This document shows positions 28,126-41,339 of a stretch of DNA of 64,000 nt, one piece after another (positions within the stretch are counted from its first letter, which is position 1; the number at the start of each line of letters is the position of its first letter). The notes beneath the pieces were generated by a model that searched no databases, was not told the origin of the DNA, and saw only the letters and a program-made list of their open reading frames with translations. A program made the position numbers and the translations under genes. This DNA comes from Rhopalosiphum padi (taxonomy: Eukaryota > Arthropoda > Insecta > Hemiptera > Aphididae). The DNA lies in assembly GCF_020882245.1 (NCBI RefSeq), contig NC_083598.1:53419858-53483857 (forward strand), read 5' to 3'.

Positions 28126-30157
28126 GTTAGTGAATTGCAGCGGCCGCACAATAATCTATATAATATGTTACACTTATAGTATATACACATCGTAATATAT
28201 ATATAGAAAAAATTTTTTAAAGAAATTTACTAAATTAGTTATTAATATTACGTATTTTTTATAAATTTATTAAATATTCAATTCAAATCAATAATAATAA
28301 TATAAATAATTTTGTTTTGTCGGTTTTTCTTTTTAATTGTAAAATATACTCGTAATAATATAATATAATCATGTTAGGAAAATAAAAGTATAATTCGTAT
28401 GCATAATAATGTTTTATTATTGTTTTAGTGTTTAAAACTTAATGATTGAACTTTGAACTTTTAAATTATTTCTTTTAATTCGAGCTTTGTCGTACGTTTT
28501 GTAATACACGCTTGTTGTTCACACGTTTTCTTGACATCTTTACTTCTGTACTTTGTACGCGTTTCAAATTGAGCTTATAGTAACACATCAACGAAGTTAT
28601 ATATTATAGGATGGTTAGTGTAGAACAATACATAAGTAGAACGTAGGTATATGTAGCCGCATTGGTACATTGGTAATGATAATTGCTCGGGTCGCAACAC
28701 TCGCAACTCACCTACAACTAAAATATTGCAGGGCTGCAACTAACCTACAGCTCAAATATTACGGGGCCGGAATTCACCGGTCTTCAAAATTGTAAACAAC
28801 ACGTTTGACTGTCTTACAGAACCGTATTATCTGACAGCACTTTTAATATGTTTGTAAGATAACCAAAATAACCGTCATAACACTCGTATAGTAATTATAT
28901 AGATGTCACAATATTTGTTAAAAATGAATACATGTGATATATAGACGTTTTTCTAGCACCTTCAATTTAAGCTCATTGAACTCGGAGTACAGAGTATGTA
29001 TGTTTTATTATATTATAAACATACACAGTAAAAAAGTACATACAATAGTTGTGATATCAATAAATGTCATAAAAAAACCATTGATGACGGTTGGCTGTTG
29101 TGCAATACCTACATAATATATGTACACAAAATATTACAACGGCGTCCGAAGAGTGCCGAATGCGAGTCTTTCTGAAGATTTTGTGTGAAATAATAATATT
29201 ATTAAAGTACCATGCGCTCGTCTAAATATTAAAAATAACATTATAAAATAAACAAGCCAACGAGGATGTGTGTTATTATTATTATGTACAAGTAAAAATG
29301 TCTCATGCGTGCCGACGTCGTGTGAAATGGAACTCAATGTGCGTGGAATGGGCATAAAACAACCACATCAGATATGACGGTAATAATTTCTGAGGGGATT
29401 AAAACTCCCTTTGTGTCAGATATCTCCACCAAAAATTTCAGTCATACAGCTGCAGCCGCACGATTTTTATTCACAACGACGTACGATTTGGTCCGCCTTT
29501 TCCGCCAATTACTGTGTGCAAGAGCGTTCGAGGAAATTCACGCTACGAAGTTTTAATTTGGAATATTGTGTATATCGATGGACTTAACCCCATTTTACTT
29601 AACCATTTTTCCCAGAGGCATTTCAATACTCCCAAAAATAATTGATCACACGCAAATGAAGTCGAGACGTGGCTTTACGGATTTTTTTGCGAAACTACAG
29701 ATGACTTGATTGGAGAAATGAAGATAAACATTTTGTTTGCGATGCAAACAAACTTTAATCTCATTCCAAATCGAATACAAATTCTAATCGTATTTTAAAA
29801 GAAAGCAAAAAAGTACCTACAACAACAACGATCGTGACTACAAAGGACTATAAAAATTAACATTAAATGAAAATTATAAACACTATGTAAAAAATGTATT
29901 TTAATTTTGATTCATTTTAACACGTAACACAATATTTTCCAACGATAATATCATATACCTGAATATTATGAGTTATGACCTAGAATAACCTGCTGAGTTG
30001 CGGTCATTGAACTTTTATTACGGTAATTGAAAGAAACAACAGTATTTTAATCGCATTAACATAATAATTAATACGATATTACTATTAACGTTATTTTTTA
30101 CGTGCGCGAAATCGATTGGAATGAGCCAACAACGACTGTTATTCGCTCATGCACGTC
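28126..30157. other. Inter-serpin spacer
   Basis: AT-rich at first, then more balanced from about 28480. It contains an imperfect two-copy tandem repeat at 28700-28766. Short open frames near 29134-29556 carry no recognised motif. Confidence 0.4.
28700..28766. repeat. Imperfect two-unit tandem repeat (about 34 bp)
   Basis: Unit one (28700-28733) and unit two (28734-28766) share GCAACT, ACCTACA, AAATATT and a terminal GGG in the same order and spacing, with scattered differences. Confidence 0.6.
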
Positions 30158-30180
30158 GATCTTTGGCCCGAAGATCATTT
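30158..30180 (+). promoter_or_regulatory. Conserved upstream element of serpin B
   Basis: GATCTTTGGCCCGAAGATC lies about 230 bp before the serpin B start. Its first 12 bases are identical to the element upstream of serpin A (19345). It makes an imperfect palindrome. The surrounding 60 bp align loosely between the two paralogues, whereas most other upstream sequence does not, which suggests selective retention. Confidence 0.45.
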
Positions 30181-30389
30181 TTGTACATTGTAACGTCGAC
30201 GTCGCTCGTTATCGGCTGTATTCGTTTATGATCGATAACCGCTTAATAGTAAATCGTGGTTCGAACGGTCAGTTTGTGTATGTGAACGTTCTGCAGACGC
30301 AGTTTGCACGCTGGACCGGATAGTTTTATAAAAATCATTATAATATAATATACCTATTCGCGGATCGAGTTGTTGTCTCGAGCCACGCA

Positions 30390-33300
30390 ATGGGGACCAT
30401 ACCGAACATCCATTACACAACACTAACGTCAAACTATTCGTTCACATTGTTCAAGGTAATAAAATACACGAAGTTTCAAACACTATCAATTCATAAAAGA
30501 TCTTCAATGATCTCTACGAAGATTTTGAAAATAATCTAGAAATAATAAATTATTGTATAATATATTAGTAACGACTTCAGTGGTTTAATTTTCTTTTCAG
30601 GAACTCAGCAGTTCCGTCGAAGGCAATGTTTTCGCGTCCACGTACAGCATACAATTTCTGTTGCTGCTTCTGGCTATTGGATCAAAATCTAAGACTAGCC
30701 AACAGCTCAAAAGTGTTTTATATCTCAATGACAAACCACCAAAATATGAAAATATCAAAACGATCATCACAAGGATTGAAGTATATATAAAATAAAATCC
30801 TTAATCTAGAAATTCTTATCTTTTTATAGTATTTTTCAGTATTTCTATGTTATATATTAAAGAAAAATAGTTTAAAGAATAATTGTAATTTTTAAGTACA
30901 GTTTATGAAGTAAACTGGGAAGTATTTTAACAGTAAAATGTGGATTTAGATCTTACTAATTATTATTTTTATCAGTTGATACAAAATGAGCTATAATTGT
31001 AATTTTTAATTTTATAATAATTTCTCATATATATGTATATAATATATGATTCATACAAAATTAATGAAATGTATATAACACTATACATTTTTATATCCTT
31101 AAAATAATCGTAAAAATGAATATTATAGTTAAAGCATTGAATAAAAAACCATATTATTCAATAGTATAACCGAGTTTATTAACTTAAAGTGAAATTAAAT
31201 ATTATATTATACTACAATTAGAATTATTTTGTTCTATTAATTTTCGATTAAAATATCAATAAGAAAACATTTTATTAATAAATCGTTTATTGATTAGTTT
31301 CATTAGTATAACTTGTTTTCAAGAAATTAAATTAATGTGTTCTCAAAACAAATTATATAATAATAATTAGAAATTTAATGAGTCATTTATTTTTAATGAA
31401 TGGCATATCTCATTCAAAATATAAGTATATATCTGTAGATAGTGTAGGTACCTATAAATAGTTTATTTAAATTATTAATTTCATGATAATAATTCAAAAT
31501 AATGAAAAAATGCGGTGCTCAATATTTGAACAAAAATGTTTATATTCGTAGTATTATTAAAAAAGGGTTAAAAAAATTGATTCAAAGGAATATTTGTTTG
31601 CTAAACAAACGTATGCACAAATTTTATTGCGCAAAGAAGCATGAACAATTTTATTTATTTAATATTATATATTTTGAACTGTATAGAAATTTAATATTCT
31701 GTATACCTAATCAGTATATTGATTATATTTTTTTTGCAATTTTTCTGTTTTTTTTTTTATATTTATATTTTCAAAAAATTAATTCTCAATATTCATGCTT
31801 TTTCAGACTAAATTTTATTGATTTGGAAAGTTTATAGTTGTATTAATTATTCCTAGATCCCGGGTTATTTGACCGTTGCAAATGGAATTTTCTCGGATAA
31901 AGCATTCAGTCTAAACACAAATTACGTGAAAAATGTTCAAAACTACTTGAATTCTGAAGTGAGAACTGTCGATTTTTCTGGTAATCCTACATCCGGGGAG
32001 TTAGAGATAAATAAATGGGTTAATAACAAAACCAATGGGAAAATTTCTGAAATTATCAATCCAGGTAATTAAATTATAGTAAAAAATTAAAGTTGTGTAA
32101 TGTTTTTTTCAACATTGTCATCGGAAAATAATGCTTGTACGTAGTATAATAATAATACCCATGTCTTTAGGTGACATTAGCAAGGACACATTGTTAGTTT
32201 TGGCGTCGGCCGTACACTTTAAGAACGTTTGGAAACAACCATTTACAGAGACGAAGAAAGCGAGCTTTTGCCTTTCAGCTACGGACCACATTGATATTCA
32301 AATGTTGCATCAAACTGGTCATTTCAAATACCACAAGGATAAATATTACAAGTTCTCAGCCGTTGAAATACCGTATAAAGTACGGTATAGGTCTCATTCG
32401 GACCTTCATATTTGAAATATATTTATGCCCTCCATCTTGCAGTTCCTAAATCACAAATTTATTTTTTTTATTTAGGTTTAAAAATACGGAGTAATAGATT
32501 ATTCGAAATTTCCTAAAAACATTCTTTTAATTTATAAAATAAAAACATAATATATTTGTATTTAATACTTGTATATGAGATAATTCCAGTTAATTCACCT
32601 CAATTATTTTGCCATCCATAGTCGGATATCTTAGTATCAACTTGAATTTATATTGTATATTAATTGAGTCGTGCAATAGGTTGGCGGTTATGATATGCTG
32701 ATCATATTGCCTGATAAAATGGACGCAGTTAAAGACTTAGAAAAGGTGTTCTTTAATAATGCTAGAAACTACGTGTACTTGCTGGGAAACATGACCATCC
32801 ACAACGTCGAGTTGGACATACCAAAGTTTAAGTTTGAATCCGATTTGAATCTTAGAAATACTATGGAAAAAGTAAGTGTTAAAAATATTGATATATGCAT
32901 ACATTTTCTTTACAATTGTGTTTGATTGATAAAAAAATAATATAACGAAATATATATGGTATGTGCAAAAACACCACGACGGTTGTCGAGTTTTACGGGG
33001 GTTTTTTATTTGTTATACGCATCAAGACAATGTTTTTTATTCTTCGGTTAACAAACAGGAAAATCAAATCATTTTATAAGTGTTGTTTATTTTGATAGAA
33101 TCAAGTCAGGAGGTAATATTATTTTTTATTGATATCTACAGAGCTTTATGACCGTACAAATATATCTGTCGAATCTACTAAAAAAATTTGATTTCTAATA
33201 CAGAATTTCAATTTTTCACATTATAAATGTATTATAATATGATAATTTAGTTGATTAAATTCATTGAAATTTATTTTATTTTTTGTTATGTCAATGTATG

Positions 33301-36181
33301 AGATGCGAGTAACTTTATCAGGAAATATTGAAAATGTTTTATAAATATAACTTACTATACAAAGACGTAACTATGTTATCATAAATATGTTATTATGGTT
33401 AAGTCATTAGGTTTTATAAGTTATATAACTTATAAATATAATGCATATAATATGTGAATGTTAGTGTAAATATTTTTCAGCATTTTTATTATTTTTATTA
33501 TTTTAATAACTGCAGATGCACAATTGTTTTAAACTTTTAAGATATAATAATAAATTCTGTATGAATAACCATTTATATTAATATTTTAATGAAAATCATA
33601 ATTTCTTTTTCATAGTATTATTCGTTGTTTCGATTATTTTATTGAGTCTAGACTCTACATTACATAATCTATCATTATTAAAAACACTTTAAGCTCAATT
33701 TTGTAGTTATATTTATATGTGATAAGTAAACCTGATTGTATTTGATTAGGTAGTATATAATATAGTATTATATTTTAATCGTGTAGTAAAATAAAACTTA
33801 GACGTTGGTCGAAGACAACGTAAAATATATAAAAGGTTAGATCGGTAAGGTCGGCAAATTGAGATTGTGTTTTATTAGAGTTAATAATAATAAATTCACA
33901 ATATTAAATTAAGCACGTAAAATATATATTTTTGATGAAATTAATTTCCAAATCTGTTCGATGTAAGAAGAACATTTTGTCTATTCATCTAAACCGTATA
34001 TTTATAAAAATATATATAAATTTAAAATACGTTTAATCTACATATTAATTTATGTTAATATGGTTAAAATAATGTAAAATAATATGAGTTCGTTGTAAAG
34101 TTATATATTATTTATATTTTAAATATTATTCAGTTAGCTTTTGATATCAAGTAGGGATTTGGAAAGACAGTAATTTTTTTTTTTAAATATTTTATATTTA
34201 CAATTCATTCAAAATTCTGTACATAATATATATTTGAATCGATATCTTAATGTTGTTTTAGTTATTAAAAATTCTTTTTCGTATTTTGTAGTTATTTCTT
34301 TTATTACTTATACTACTAACTATTTTTCTTGAAACGATTTGAGTAAAAATGTATAAGTAGTAAGTTTCAATACTTATTTTTTTCAACGAAAATAGTAATT
34401 AATCCTATAACAAAGTCATACCATTTTACGAATTTGATAGAATCACAGTTTATTGTGTAATGTTTTGATTGTTAATGAACTCCTGTTTCTTAATTTATTT
34501 AAAAGCTATTTTAATGAAGGCTGTCGATAAAAGAAAATATAAATATTATTTTGAGTTAATTTTTGTAATTTGATTTTAGTATAAGATTATACTATCTGTT
34601 TTTTTTTCACATCGAAAATATGAAATGTTTTGTTAATTTTTAGGGAGGAGAAATGGAAAATACTTATCTTCATTTTAAATTTCTTGCATTATTAAAATAA
34701 AAAACTAAAGCATTATATTATTATAAAATATTACCTAAAATACATTTTCTACGTTAAATGTAAATTTTAAATTTGATGAAATTATACTTATTAAATGAAT
34801 AAAAATACATTTGTTACATTAATATGTTATAGATTTATTACGTTAAATTATAATTATATAAGCAATTTAAGTGTAAAAGAGTTATTAAAATAAAAATAAA
34901 AATTTTAATTTGTTTTAATTTTTACTGAGAACATAGGACAAACATTTGAGCTTTTTCGAGAGTAAATAACAATAATTAATAGGTCAAAAGGTAATACATT
35001 ATTGACTAACAAATCAATAATTTATTTTTCTAGTAGTTATATAATTAAAAAAAATATTTTAAAATATTACATTATATTATAATTTTTGATATTACAACTC
35101 ACTAAAAGACAATGTCTATCGTTAAAAAATATACTGTGTATCTTAGAAATGAAATATTTAATTTTTTCTATAATTATGTATTTATGTGTTGGAGTCCACT
35201 ATAATTAGTTTATGACCTTCAAGTTAAGAATTACTAATGTAGTATCTACAGAATGTACCTAAATAATATGTTTACATCACGTATAGATTATTTCGTATTA
35301 CATACCAATTATTATTTGTGGTGTTTATTTTATTAATTTTTTATTGATGACAACACTATTTTTGATAACCTGTATTTTTATTATTCGGATATACAGGACA
35401 TTTGTTTATTATCATTTATTTTTATCGTATGAATTGTTGATTTGCTACAATTTAAATGTAATGGCTGTAAGTTGATTTCACTATTTTCAATAATAAACAG
35501 CGACGTAAGCAATATAATGTAACTAATTTAGTATTTGCAATGTTCACCAAGTCAACATAATATTATATCAGAGATGAAAATGTACATTCTGAATCACGTC
35601 CGTAAGCAATCCATTACAAAACCCAAATTGTATTAACTGTATAATAATATTTAAACGTTCTACGTATAATAATGCCCAATTATTAACCGTCGACAAACTA
35701 AACTATGTTCTTATTAATTATTACTACGTAGTTATTGCACCGCGAACATCTCATCAAATTTTAACAGATTTTCTTTTCGACAGTTGGGTTGCACTGACAT
35801 GTTCTCGCCGCGTGCAGATTTCTCCGAGCTCAGCGAATCAGCTTCTGGCAAGTTGAGGGTCAGCAGTATGAAACACAAGTCTTTTGTGGACGTCAACGAA
35901 GAAGGCACGGAAGCTGCTGCAGTCACTGGTGAGGACCATCGGACGCCGTTCGATATATTTTTATTTTAATTATTGAGATTTTTTTTTATTTGTGAAATTC
36001 AAATTCAAACAACCTACTTTTATGATTTTACTCAGGTGCCAACATTGATAACTACAATACGGAATACGTTTTTACCGATGTCAAAAACGTTAAGTTCTAT
36101 GCATGTCACCCTTTCTTGTTCATCATCAAGAAAGAAAAAGATATAGTTTTCATGGGTAGACTATCCAACCCGAACGCGTAG
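30390..36181 (+). CDS. Intracellular-type serpin B (seven exons)
   Basis: This is a serpin-fold protease inhibitor of 381 residues, built from exons 30390-30455, 30601-30780, 31857-32064, 32171-32379, 32680-32871, 35784-35928 and 36036-36181. All are GT-AG, with the same intron positions and phases as serpin A. The in-frame stop TAG at 30321 with no intervening ATG fixes the start. No signal peptide is seen. Motifs are N-V-F-A-S-T-Y-S (31-38), I-N-K-W, H-Q-T-G-H-F, L-I-I-L-P-D, K-H-K-S-F before the loop, the hinge [10 protein letters not shown] (324-333) and F-M-G-R-L. The hinge is close to the inhibitory consensus. Predicted P1 is Tyr340. It shares with serpin A the Ser for Asn in the shutter (Ser164), Thr for Pro (Thr36) and Cys357 before H-P-F. 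In exon 4, about 50 of 70 residues are identical to A. Intron 5 (2.9 kb) is the longest. Confidence 0.93.
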
Positions 36182-36375
36182 AGCGCAATATTAATATCAC
36201 AATGCTGCAGTGATATGTATAATAATGAGAGACTTGTATACCTAGAGATAAGATTTCTATGTTTGTTATTATATCGATAGTTATAATGACGAACGTAATT
36301 TTTATAAAATTTATTTTTTTAAACAATTATAATGCAGAATGAAAAATACAAAAACATATTTTGTGTATTATAAAT

Positions 36376-36381
36376 ATTAAA
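36376..36381 (+). terminator. Candidate ATTAAA polyadenylation signal of serpin B
   Basis: This variant hexamer lies about 195 bp after the serpin B stop and is followed within 30 bp by a T-rich tract. In such AT-rich DNA the match is weak evidence. Confidence 0.3.
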
Positions 36382-39029
36382 ACATATTATATAATGTAAC
36401 CTTTATTTTTTTTATAATTTTGGGATCCTATCGTTGTCAAATAATTGTACTGCTATTTACGGTGTTATTCATATTTCGTGATAACAGTAGTAGGTATGTT
36501 AAGGTTACATAGTCGCTTTAGTAGCACTAGTGGAAGTGAAGGCGAGGTATGATATTATAATAATTGGAATGAGTACACCGCATCGTCACAATCAAACAAA
36601 GATTTTAGTCAAAATGTGATTTTGAAAAATATATTTTTCATTGAAAAATACATCATAATGTTCACTTAAGTTTGATCGTTTTTAATAAATTATTTCTTAA
36701 GAAAAAAAAAATCCTTGAAAATAATTGATCTAAGTATAATCGGATGGATTTAATGGCGTTTAGTAGAAAGTTATAAAATATGCATTTTTAATATATTATT
36801 ATAACGAGATGCAATAAATATTTATAGACTTTTATACTATAACCAAACCATTTTTTGTATAATGGAAATATTATCATTCCGAAAAATCTAACGCAAAAAA
36901 TTAAATAGGTAAGCACAATACCCAATTTGAAATGTATTGATTACGCGGAAAAAGATTTACAAGCAGACTAGAATTGTAGTTAATGCTTAAAAACAAAAAC
37001 AGAATCGTAAAAACGCATAGCCTCTGTAGTTCGTACACTGCAGTGCTTAGAATACTAAAGTAACGATATCGTGTTCAGTGAATTATATTATGGAAGTCAT
37101 TTTAGACTTCATAATAAAACGTTTTATTACCATTGCACGTTGATCGATTTTTTTTTTTTCATAAAAACAAATTATTATCGATGCAAATATAAATTATCTC
37201 TGTCGACGCATAAAAATCGAATTTTCAGTGGTAAAAATAACGAAAAAATCGTTTTGCGCGTTCGTTGAAGTGAGTATTTAAGTGTTTCTATACACAATGC
37301 GCATAAAATATACATCCGAATAATCGCGATGTCGCGTACGTGAGCACAAGATTTTCGGTATTTTTAACTTTTACAATTATTAATGTTTTAGCCTTATCGT
37401 GCCGACAATGGTCTGAATGTTTTAACACTAAAAAACGCGATGAGTTTTCAAAAACGATGACGTCGTCTTGAATTCACAGACACACGATTGACGATTGCTG
37501 TATATATTATACACGACACACGTCGTACATATTCGATGAATTATAATGATCTGGACCGGGAACACATTCCATAGTTCTACTGATTAAATATCTGTAAATT
37601 AAAAGTAACACACGATTTAAATAATAATTTAATACACATAACACATATAAGTACTTAAGCGCACATTACGCGTAAAGATAGGTACATCACTAACCCACAT
37701 ATTATATAATATTATTATGCATTTATTTTTTTTAATTTAAAAATCAATACAACTGATAATAATTAATAACAAATTAAAAATTAATGAAAACATGTCGACA
37801 GTTATAAAGGCGAGTAGTTCAAGTTCAAATTCACATTTTGAAAAATAGACATTTTTCGTGTAAATAGTTATTTTTTTAAAACGATTGTAGGTATTTAAAA
37901 ATAATCAAAATCTACTGTGGTAAGTTTATAAGTGATTTTTTTAAGTAAACTGCTGGGAAAAACTGGCAGAGTTATAATGTATGGGTACTTAGCATAATCG
38001 CCAAGCTCTTCTTCTCTATTTGCGCCTAGCGGTTAGGTATGACTGTATGAGTCATACCATTATAATTACGTATAGTTATACGTATAGTATACGTGTCACC
38101 GAGGAAACGTTCGGCACAAATATTTTCATTTTATACTCATAAGCAGTGAAAAGTAAACTGTGTATGTCATCATTAATTTGTGAATTAGTTTTCTCAAAGC
38201 ATTAGATCAAACGCACTAACGTAGATGAGGTTTTCGGGGTATCGATTAGTATAATATTATTATGTTATAAAACGTATTGCTTAAATTAAAAAGTAGCATT
38301 AGGCTCGTCAGAGGTGGTCCTGTGTTTTTACGAGTGTGGAGGCGGTTCGAAATGATTTCACACAAAAATTGTATGCCATACCAACCTTTTGTGGTCACGT
38401 ACTACAATTTATTTCCATAAGGTATTTGTAATGATGACATTGTAAGACATCGCGTATGCGACGATTATGCTAATCGAACTATGTTCGTATATCTGTAATA
38501 ATATTACTTAATAACCAGACACAAATGGTCAATCGCTGTCGGCTCAATGATGCATAATTTAATGATAAGGTTTAATATCTAACACCTAACCTACGGCAAA
38601 TAAGATAATAATTTATAATTGGACGTGATTTATTCGCACGCCGTTATAATACTCGAATTTTGTTTCGGCTAGAGTAAATCAAATTAAATTATCATAAAAT
38701 ATATATATATAATTTTTTTTTCATAAAATCTCCTATGTTATATTATTAAAATAAAAATTAAAAAATATATATATAGGCACTATAATATCCAGAATAATAT
38801 CAGCATTAAAGTAGAAAAAAACATAGAGTATAATATTTCAATTCATTTCTCCGAAAGTGTGAATTGTGGGTTGTCAAAAATAACATTATTTTTTTTTTTT
38901 TTTTAAATGTATAAATAATACAACATTCAAATTCGAGTTATTGTTATAGCGAATTTATTTTCCCACACAAAAAATAGGTATATCCGTACGTACGTTTTTA
39001 CACATGAAATAGTATGTATACGCAATGCA
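36382..39029. other. Noncoding stretch
   Basis: A slightly CpG-richer patch lies at 37000-37560. Small palindromes occur near 38036-38058 (GGTATGAC, 7-base loop, GTCATACC). No gene was recognised. Confidence 0.4.
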
Positions 39030-39175
39030 TGTATAATCTGTTTTTTTGAATTTCTAAATAAACTTGAAGATCATATTTTGAAATTATTTAGTGATTTTTT
39101 ACCACTTAAGAAGTGTCTTGTGTTAATATAGACTTTTGTATTTCAAATAAGAATCCCTGTTTTTATAAAATATAT
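39030..39175. repeat. Internal fragment of the MITE family
   Basis: Words such as AACTTGAAGATCATATT and AAGAATCCCTGTTTTT align in order with AGACTTGGAGACTATATT (about 1257) and AGAATCCCCGTTTTTG (about 1354) of the complete element. No termini were located. Confidence 0.4.
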
Positions 39176-40487
39176 ATTAAAAGATGGACTATATAAAGAT
39201 ATTTTTCCTTTTTCCAATTTATTTGTATCTATAATATTAGCCCGATTGATGATCAGCGAGTACTGAAATCAGCAAAATGGATTGTCTGTGGCCTGTACTA
39301 TCACTCCATTATAAATAATAGTAATATATAATAAAAATAAGTTTAAATTATGTAATAGAAGTTAACAATTATTTTAGCATAGTATATGTTATACACATTT
39401 TAAGTATAGAAAGTAAATTTAATTTAATCATCGTATAGAAACTTATAAATATACGAGTATTTTTAGTTGTGTGGGACATACGTACAGAAGATTTTTCAAA
39501 GTGAATAATACACTGTGAAAAAAAGTTTATAGTTCTTTCAATATATATATATATATTTTAAATTAAAATCAAAACAACGAAAACTGTTTTTTTTCAATAT
39601 TTAATTTTGTCAAAGTTTTAACTCGAAATGTCTATAAAAAATAAAATTTAAAATTGTGCATATATTTATTTTTAAGATATTTAATTTTCCGTGTAAAAAA
39701 ATACGTTTATTATAAAAACATTTTTAACTATGTGTAAAATAATTCAAAAAATTAAACTTCAAACACTTATTAAAAAAAAATATGCCATTGTATTTTAAAT
39801 ATTTTTAAATTGTTCTTAGAAAAACTAATCGATATTTTTTATTAAAATTCATGATTTTTGACAGACCCTAAAATGTTATCAAGACTTTTCGAAAAATAAA
39901 ACTTAAACAATATAACATTTCTTAAAATTAGTCAAAATATTTTAAAAACATCATTAAAAATTATTTTAGTTTTTATTATTAATAATTTTAATCATAATAA
40001 AAAAAAATTCCAAAACCATTGGAGGATTCATTGTTACTACACGTTTGAAAATACAATGCTATCCACTTCAACCACAAAAAAAAAAATAATATGAATTTAC
40101 GTTAAATTATATCCTTTTAAATTCTAGTGAAAAAAAAGTATGAGGAATCTTACATTGCATTTTTAAGTCCAAGGTATTTAAATTAAACATTTTATGCAAT
40201 TTAATTAAACATTAATTTATATTTATTTTTTTTTGATTTTAATGAATTGTGTAAACATTTTAACTTTAAACGCTTATAAAAAAAAAACTGAAATCGAAAT
40301 ATTCTTGATATTTTTTAATCTCGATAAGCATAAAATTGTGAGAAATGATGTATTTTTCTATGATCAACTTATAAATCGAAAATATAATCAACAATTTCAA
40401 TTTGACAATATATATCAACATGTCTATCACAACACGTATTGTTGACGATCGTGTGTTCGTGTGTGTTGTATTGCTGATTTTATAAAT
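39176..40487. other. AT-rich noncoding stretch
   Basis: Homopolymer-rich, with a TA run near 39541-39556. Nothing is recognised. Confidence 0.4.
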
Positions 40488-40673
40488 ATGTCATTGTGTT
40501 CGAAATACACGACATCAATTCCGATGAATGACGCAAGTATTCAGTGTTTTGTTTGCAAATCAGTAGTTTTTCGTATGAAATGTGCAAATATGAATGCAGG
40601 AAGTTCAGAATACATGAAGGATAGAGCGATTTATTTTGATCACGAGAACGGTTGCATAGGAATTACGTCCTAG
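40488..40673 (+). CDS. Doubtful small cysteine-bearing ORF
   Basis: This is a 61-codon open frame in locally less AT-rich DNA. It contains I-Q-C-F-V-C-K-S and two further cysteines. The C-x-x-C start vaguely recalls Ly6-type small proteins, but no signal peptide, full cysteine spacing or splice partner is visible. It may be chance, or one exon of an unseen gene. No function is assigned. Confidence 0.15.
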   Translation: MSLCSKYTTSIPMNDASIQCFVCKSVVFRMKCANMNAGSSEYMKDRAIYFDHENGCIGITS

Positions 40674-41339
40674 TTTTCCTTTACGATCTACACTAATTAC
40701 GAACCGATGGCCGATTATCGGAAATTAGTATATAATATAATTATCTATATCAATAATCGATATGAGTATTATGACTATTATTTATCGAATAATACTTTGA
40801 AACGTATGAAATAAATGTATATGTCGGTTAATATGTGTTTCGACTGTATGCCGTTAAATATCATGCGCTGCTATTTTTAAAAAATATTAAAAAACGATAT
40901 ATTGTATGTGTTGCAAAAAAAAAAATTTAAGTCATACATTAAGTTAAATAATAAAAATGGAATATTAAGCGTGCTATAGTGAGCATAGCCATAATAGTTA
41001 TTCTGTTAAATTATTAAATAGACAAAACTTAAACAATAATTTAAAAACATAAAACAATAGACGACCTCTATGATAAGCCATCAAAACTAATTCATAGGAA
41101 ACTATCAAATGAAGTATCGACATCAATATCGGACGTAATTAGTACATATAATAATAATTTACATATTTTAATCGGACGCAATTAGTGTAGTTGTTAAATA
41201 TTATCGAGACGCAATTCGTATGAAAAAGGGATCTTGGGACGGGATTCATTTGCTAGGGTAAGAACTGAAGTATTAATTATCTAAAACAATTTAGAGAAGA
41301 TAGTACTTAAAAAAATCTACTTTTTAGTCGTAAGCTCCG

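Noticed and set aside
30268..30300. Possible Inr (TCAGT) and downstream promoter element before serpin B
   Set aside because: The AGAC word is 3 bases out of the required spacing, and there is no equivalent upstream of serpin A.
31502..31837. 111-codon frame inside serpin B intron 2
   Set aside because: AT-driven composition, no counterpart in intron 2 of serpin A, and it ends just before the exon 3 acceptor by chance.
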